Origin: Bacillus_BD oryzisoli
GTDB lineage: Bacteria; Bacillota; Bacilli; Bacillales; Cytobacillaceae
DNA: 64,000 nt
Direction: 5' to 3'
Assembly (NCBI RefSeq): GCF_036670025.1
Contig: NZ_CP137640.1
Span: forward strand, 2,576,001 to 2,640,000
The position numbers were made by a program, and so were the translations under genes. Positions 62,450 through 64,000 of the stretch are shown one piece after another. The stretch's first letter is position 1, and the number at the start of each line of letters is the position of its first letter. The notes beneath the pieces were generated by a model. That model did not search any database, was not told the DNA's origin, and was given only the letters and a program-made list of their open reading frames with translations.

Positions 62450-62539
62450 TCATCCCTTTATTATGGGCAAGGCTCTGGTTTCTGATCTGATCGGGGCAGG
62501 AGTGAGTACGGGATCGCTTGCAAGCGGTCCTGTTTTTTA
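62450..62539 (+). repeat. Copy 3 of the ~95-nt structured element
   Basis: ATCATCCCTTTATTATGGG, then TCTGATCGGGGCAGGAGTGA, ACGGGATCGC-TTGCA-AGCGGTCCTGT and T6. Same order as at 55291-55387, with a slightly different stem (compensatory changes in the terminal hairpin). It follows the YciI gene and precedes the TnpB remnant. Confidence 0.7.
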
Positions 62540-62581
62540 TAATAAAAGATTTATTATTTCAGTATTTTTTCAGTAATAAAG

Positions 62582-63103
62582 ATTGAATATCGTGCAAAAA
62601 AACAAAATCCGAATGAAAAAGCGAAACGAATCATGAGTAGAAGAACGATTGGGGGTGCAAATTGGTATAAAGCCAAAAAGAAAGTCGCCCGTGTCCATGA
62701 GAAAATCACGAATTCAAGAAATGATTACTTACACAAATTATCTACCAAAATAGTCAATAACCACGACATTATCGGTATGGAAGATTTGTCTATAAGTAAT
62801 ATGCTAAAAAATCATCATCTTGCTAAAGCCATTAGTGAAGTGTCTTTGTCACAGTTCAAAACAATGATTGAGTATAAAGCCAAATGGTACGGAAAACAAA
62901 TCGTAACCGTAGCAAAAAACTTTCCTTCCAGTCAATTATGTTCACGCTGTGGCTATCAAAACAAAGACGTTAAAAATCTCGGTTTGCGTGAATGGAAATG
63001 TCCAAAATGCCATACCCAACACGATCGAGATATTAACGCAAGCTTAAATCTTAAAAATGAAGCTATAAGACTTCTAATCGTCGGTGCGACGGGGATAGCC
63101 TAA
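62582..63103 (+). pseudogene. N-terminally truncated IS200/IS605-type TnpB
   Basis: The frame opens at 62579 without a start codon. It encodes RRTIGGANWYKAKKKVARVH, the second RuvC acid in IIGMEDLSI, the zinc ribbon CSRCGYQNKDV...WKCPKCHTQHDRDINASLN (four Cys, third RuvC Asp) and the usual C-terminal tail. The RuvC-I Asp and the whole N-terminal half are missing, so the RNA-guided nuclease cannot be active. Confidence 0.85.
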
Positions 63104-63187
63104 TCAATAACTAACCAATAGGTTGGTGTTCTTAGGAATCTCCCGCTTCAAACAGACCGCAAGGTCGTTAAGCGGTGAGTAGTTCAA
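63104..63187 (+). ncRNA. IS605-type right end, with the 3' part of an omega RNA scaffold
   Basis: CTCCCGCTTCAAACAGACCG / CGGTTAAGCGGTGAGTAGTTCA: the typical subterminal hairpin (CCCGCTT paired with AAGCGGTGAG) and the AGTAGTTCA end found at IS200/IS605 right ends. In intact elements the omega RNA used by TnpB ends here and its guide is the adjoining flank. No left end was found. Confidence 0.6.
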
Positions 63188-63189
63188 GG

Positions 63190-63563
63190 GGGCAATTTAC
63201 TCCAGAAGCGACTGATGAGTCTGAAACAGAAATGTGGGAATTAGTTCACAGCAAAGAAAAATATGTGTTTTCCAAAACACAAAAAGCGACTGATCATCAA
63301 GCAATCTATATCAATGACAATATTCTAGAAGAAGTCATAAAACTAAAGAATAAGCCTGGTAAAGATATCTGGCTATATGGCGGTGCAAGCCTTATTACTA
63401 CTTTATCAATTTAGGGCTTGTTGATGAACTTAGATTATCCCTTCACCCTGTCATTTTGGGAGAAGGAAAACCGTTGTTTATGGATATAAAACAGAGGTTG
63501 AATTTAGAATTGGTTCATACAAGAACGTTTTCCTCTGGCGTTGTGCAACTAATCTATCATTAG
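63190..63563 (+). pseudogene. Frameshifted dihydrofolate-reductase-like (RibD C-domain) gene
   Basis: Codons for KYVFSKTQKATDHQAIYIND, KNKPGKDIWLYGGASLITT and then, after a frameshift near 63400, FINLGLVDELRLSLHPVILG and EGKPLFMDIKQRLNLELVHT to the stop. The KPGKDIWLYGGASL motif (G-G-A/S turn) is typical of the RibD C-domain reductases. The N-terminus is missing at the IS605 right end, so the insertion probably destroyed the gene. Confidence 0.75.
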
Positions 63564-63672
63564 AATGTAAATGAATCATATGATTCAAAGCAAGGATAAA
63601 TGGCATGAAATACGAACAGTGTCTGTGACTGTTCGTATGGAGCCTTGTGTTTGATAATGAATCCAACAGTTA

Positions 63673-64000
63673 TTAAATTAAACTTAATTCATAATGATAA
63701 AATTGTGAATCCCGAAGATATCCATTTTTTCATACAGTCTTTGAGCGGAATAATTATCTGGTGCTGTACTCAGACTAATACTTTTCGCCCCTGTTTCAAT
63801 AGCAAAAGCTTTTGCTTTATGTAAAAGCATTTCTCCGATTCCTTGTTTTTGGCTTCAGTAGTTACATACAAGTCGTTTAATATCTACGCCCTTTTCATAG
63901 ATATCGATGAGAATGTAGGATAAAGTTTGGGTAAATCCGACATACTTTTGTTTGTCTTTAACAACAAATATCACAGAATCCTTGTTTTCTAAACGGTCTT
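63673..64000 (-). pseudogene. GNAT acetyltransferase gene with several frameshifts, cut by the window end
   Basis: The minus strand reads RLENKDSVIFVVKDKQKYVG then FTQ, a shifted stretch with VTTEA, then QGIGEMLLHKAKAFAIETGA (acetyl-CoA motif Q/R-x-x-G-I-G) and SLSTAPDNYSAQRLYEK, and last YLRDSQFYHYELSLI in a third frame. At least three shifts. The 5' part is outside the window. A scrap of the same gene is at 22346-22440. Confidence 0.7.

Overview
The window looks like chromosomal DNA of a mesophilic, spore-forming Bacillaceae member (Bacillus sensu lato, of the Neobacillus/Peribacillus kind). The DNA is AT-rich with strong AGGAGG-type ribosome sites and many TTG/GTG starts. It carries a GerMN-domain lipoprotein, DUF3231 and YheE-like proteins, a YfiT/BstA-like DinB protein, an RNase J paralogue and a CmtR-like/CadA metal operon. 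No rRNA, tRNA or CRISPR array was seen. Genus-level assignment is inference.

Layout. 0-7 kb: an HD-GYP phosphodiesterase, small membrane proteins, a DUF3231 protein and several decayed Bacillus-specific genes. 7.4-9.3 kb: an mhpF-mhpE pair (acetylating acetaldehyde dehydrogenase plus 4-hydroxy-2-oxovalerate aldolase) without the rest of a meta-cleavage pathway. 9.5-13 kb: a HesB-like protein and a Cd/Zn/Pb efflux ATPase behind a CmtR-like repressor with two palindromic operators. 13-16.3 kb: YheE-like proteins, a broken MFS transporter and an FMN reductase. 16.7-21.1 kb: an intact rifampin phosphotransferase and a phenylacetate-CoA ligase, separated by a MITE-like element. 21.2-25.1 kb: a 52-bp tandem hairpin array followed by decayed copies of genes that exist intact or less decayed at 52-64 kb, interrupted by a GH18 lipoprotein. 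27-32 kb: a ROK regulator, a secreted sulfatase and its radical-SAM maturase, which form a coherent sulfate-ester unit. 32-43 kb: small proteins, a frameshifted secreted serine hydrolase, the GerMN lipoprotein and a GH3 glycosidase. 43.3-49.7 kb: a patchwork of a truncated tyrosine recombinase, a GC-rich foreign fragment, an RNase J paralogue, a broken PrmC-related methyltransferase and an IS110 element beside a truncated MerR gene. 50-64 kb: a GntP permease, two methyltransferases, a sulfurtransferase-ferredoxin unit, an ArsR-VOC unit, a two-gene unknown cassette, DinB proteins, an ECF41 sigma factor coupled to an FAD oxidoreductase, a YciI protein, and a TnpB remnant with its right end, followed by DHFR-like and GNAT pseudogenes.

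About twenty loci are broken by frameshifts, stops or truncation. This means either a decaying accessory region or uncorrected indel errors in the assembly. No convincing complete new system (defence, secondary metabolite or conjugative) was found. The least explained structure lies in the repeats: the 52-bp hairpin array, a ~95-nt structured element present three times, a MITE-like element, and an IS110 left end expected to encode a bridge RNA.
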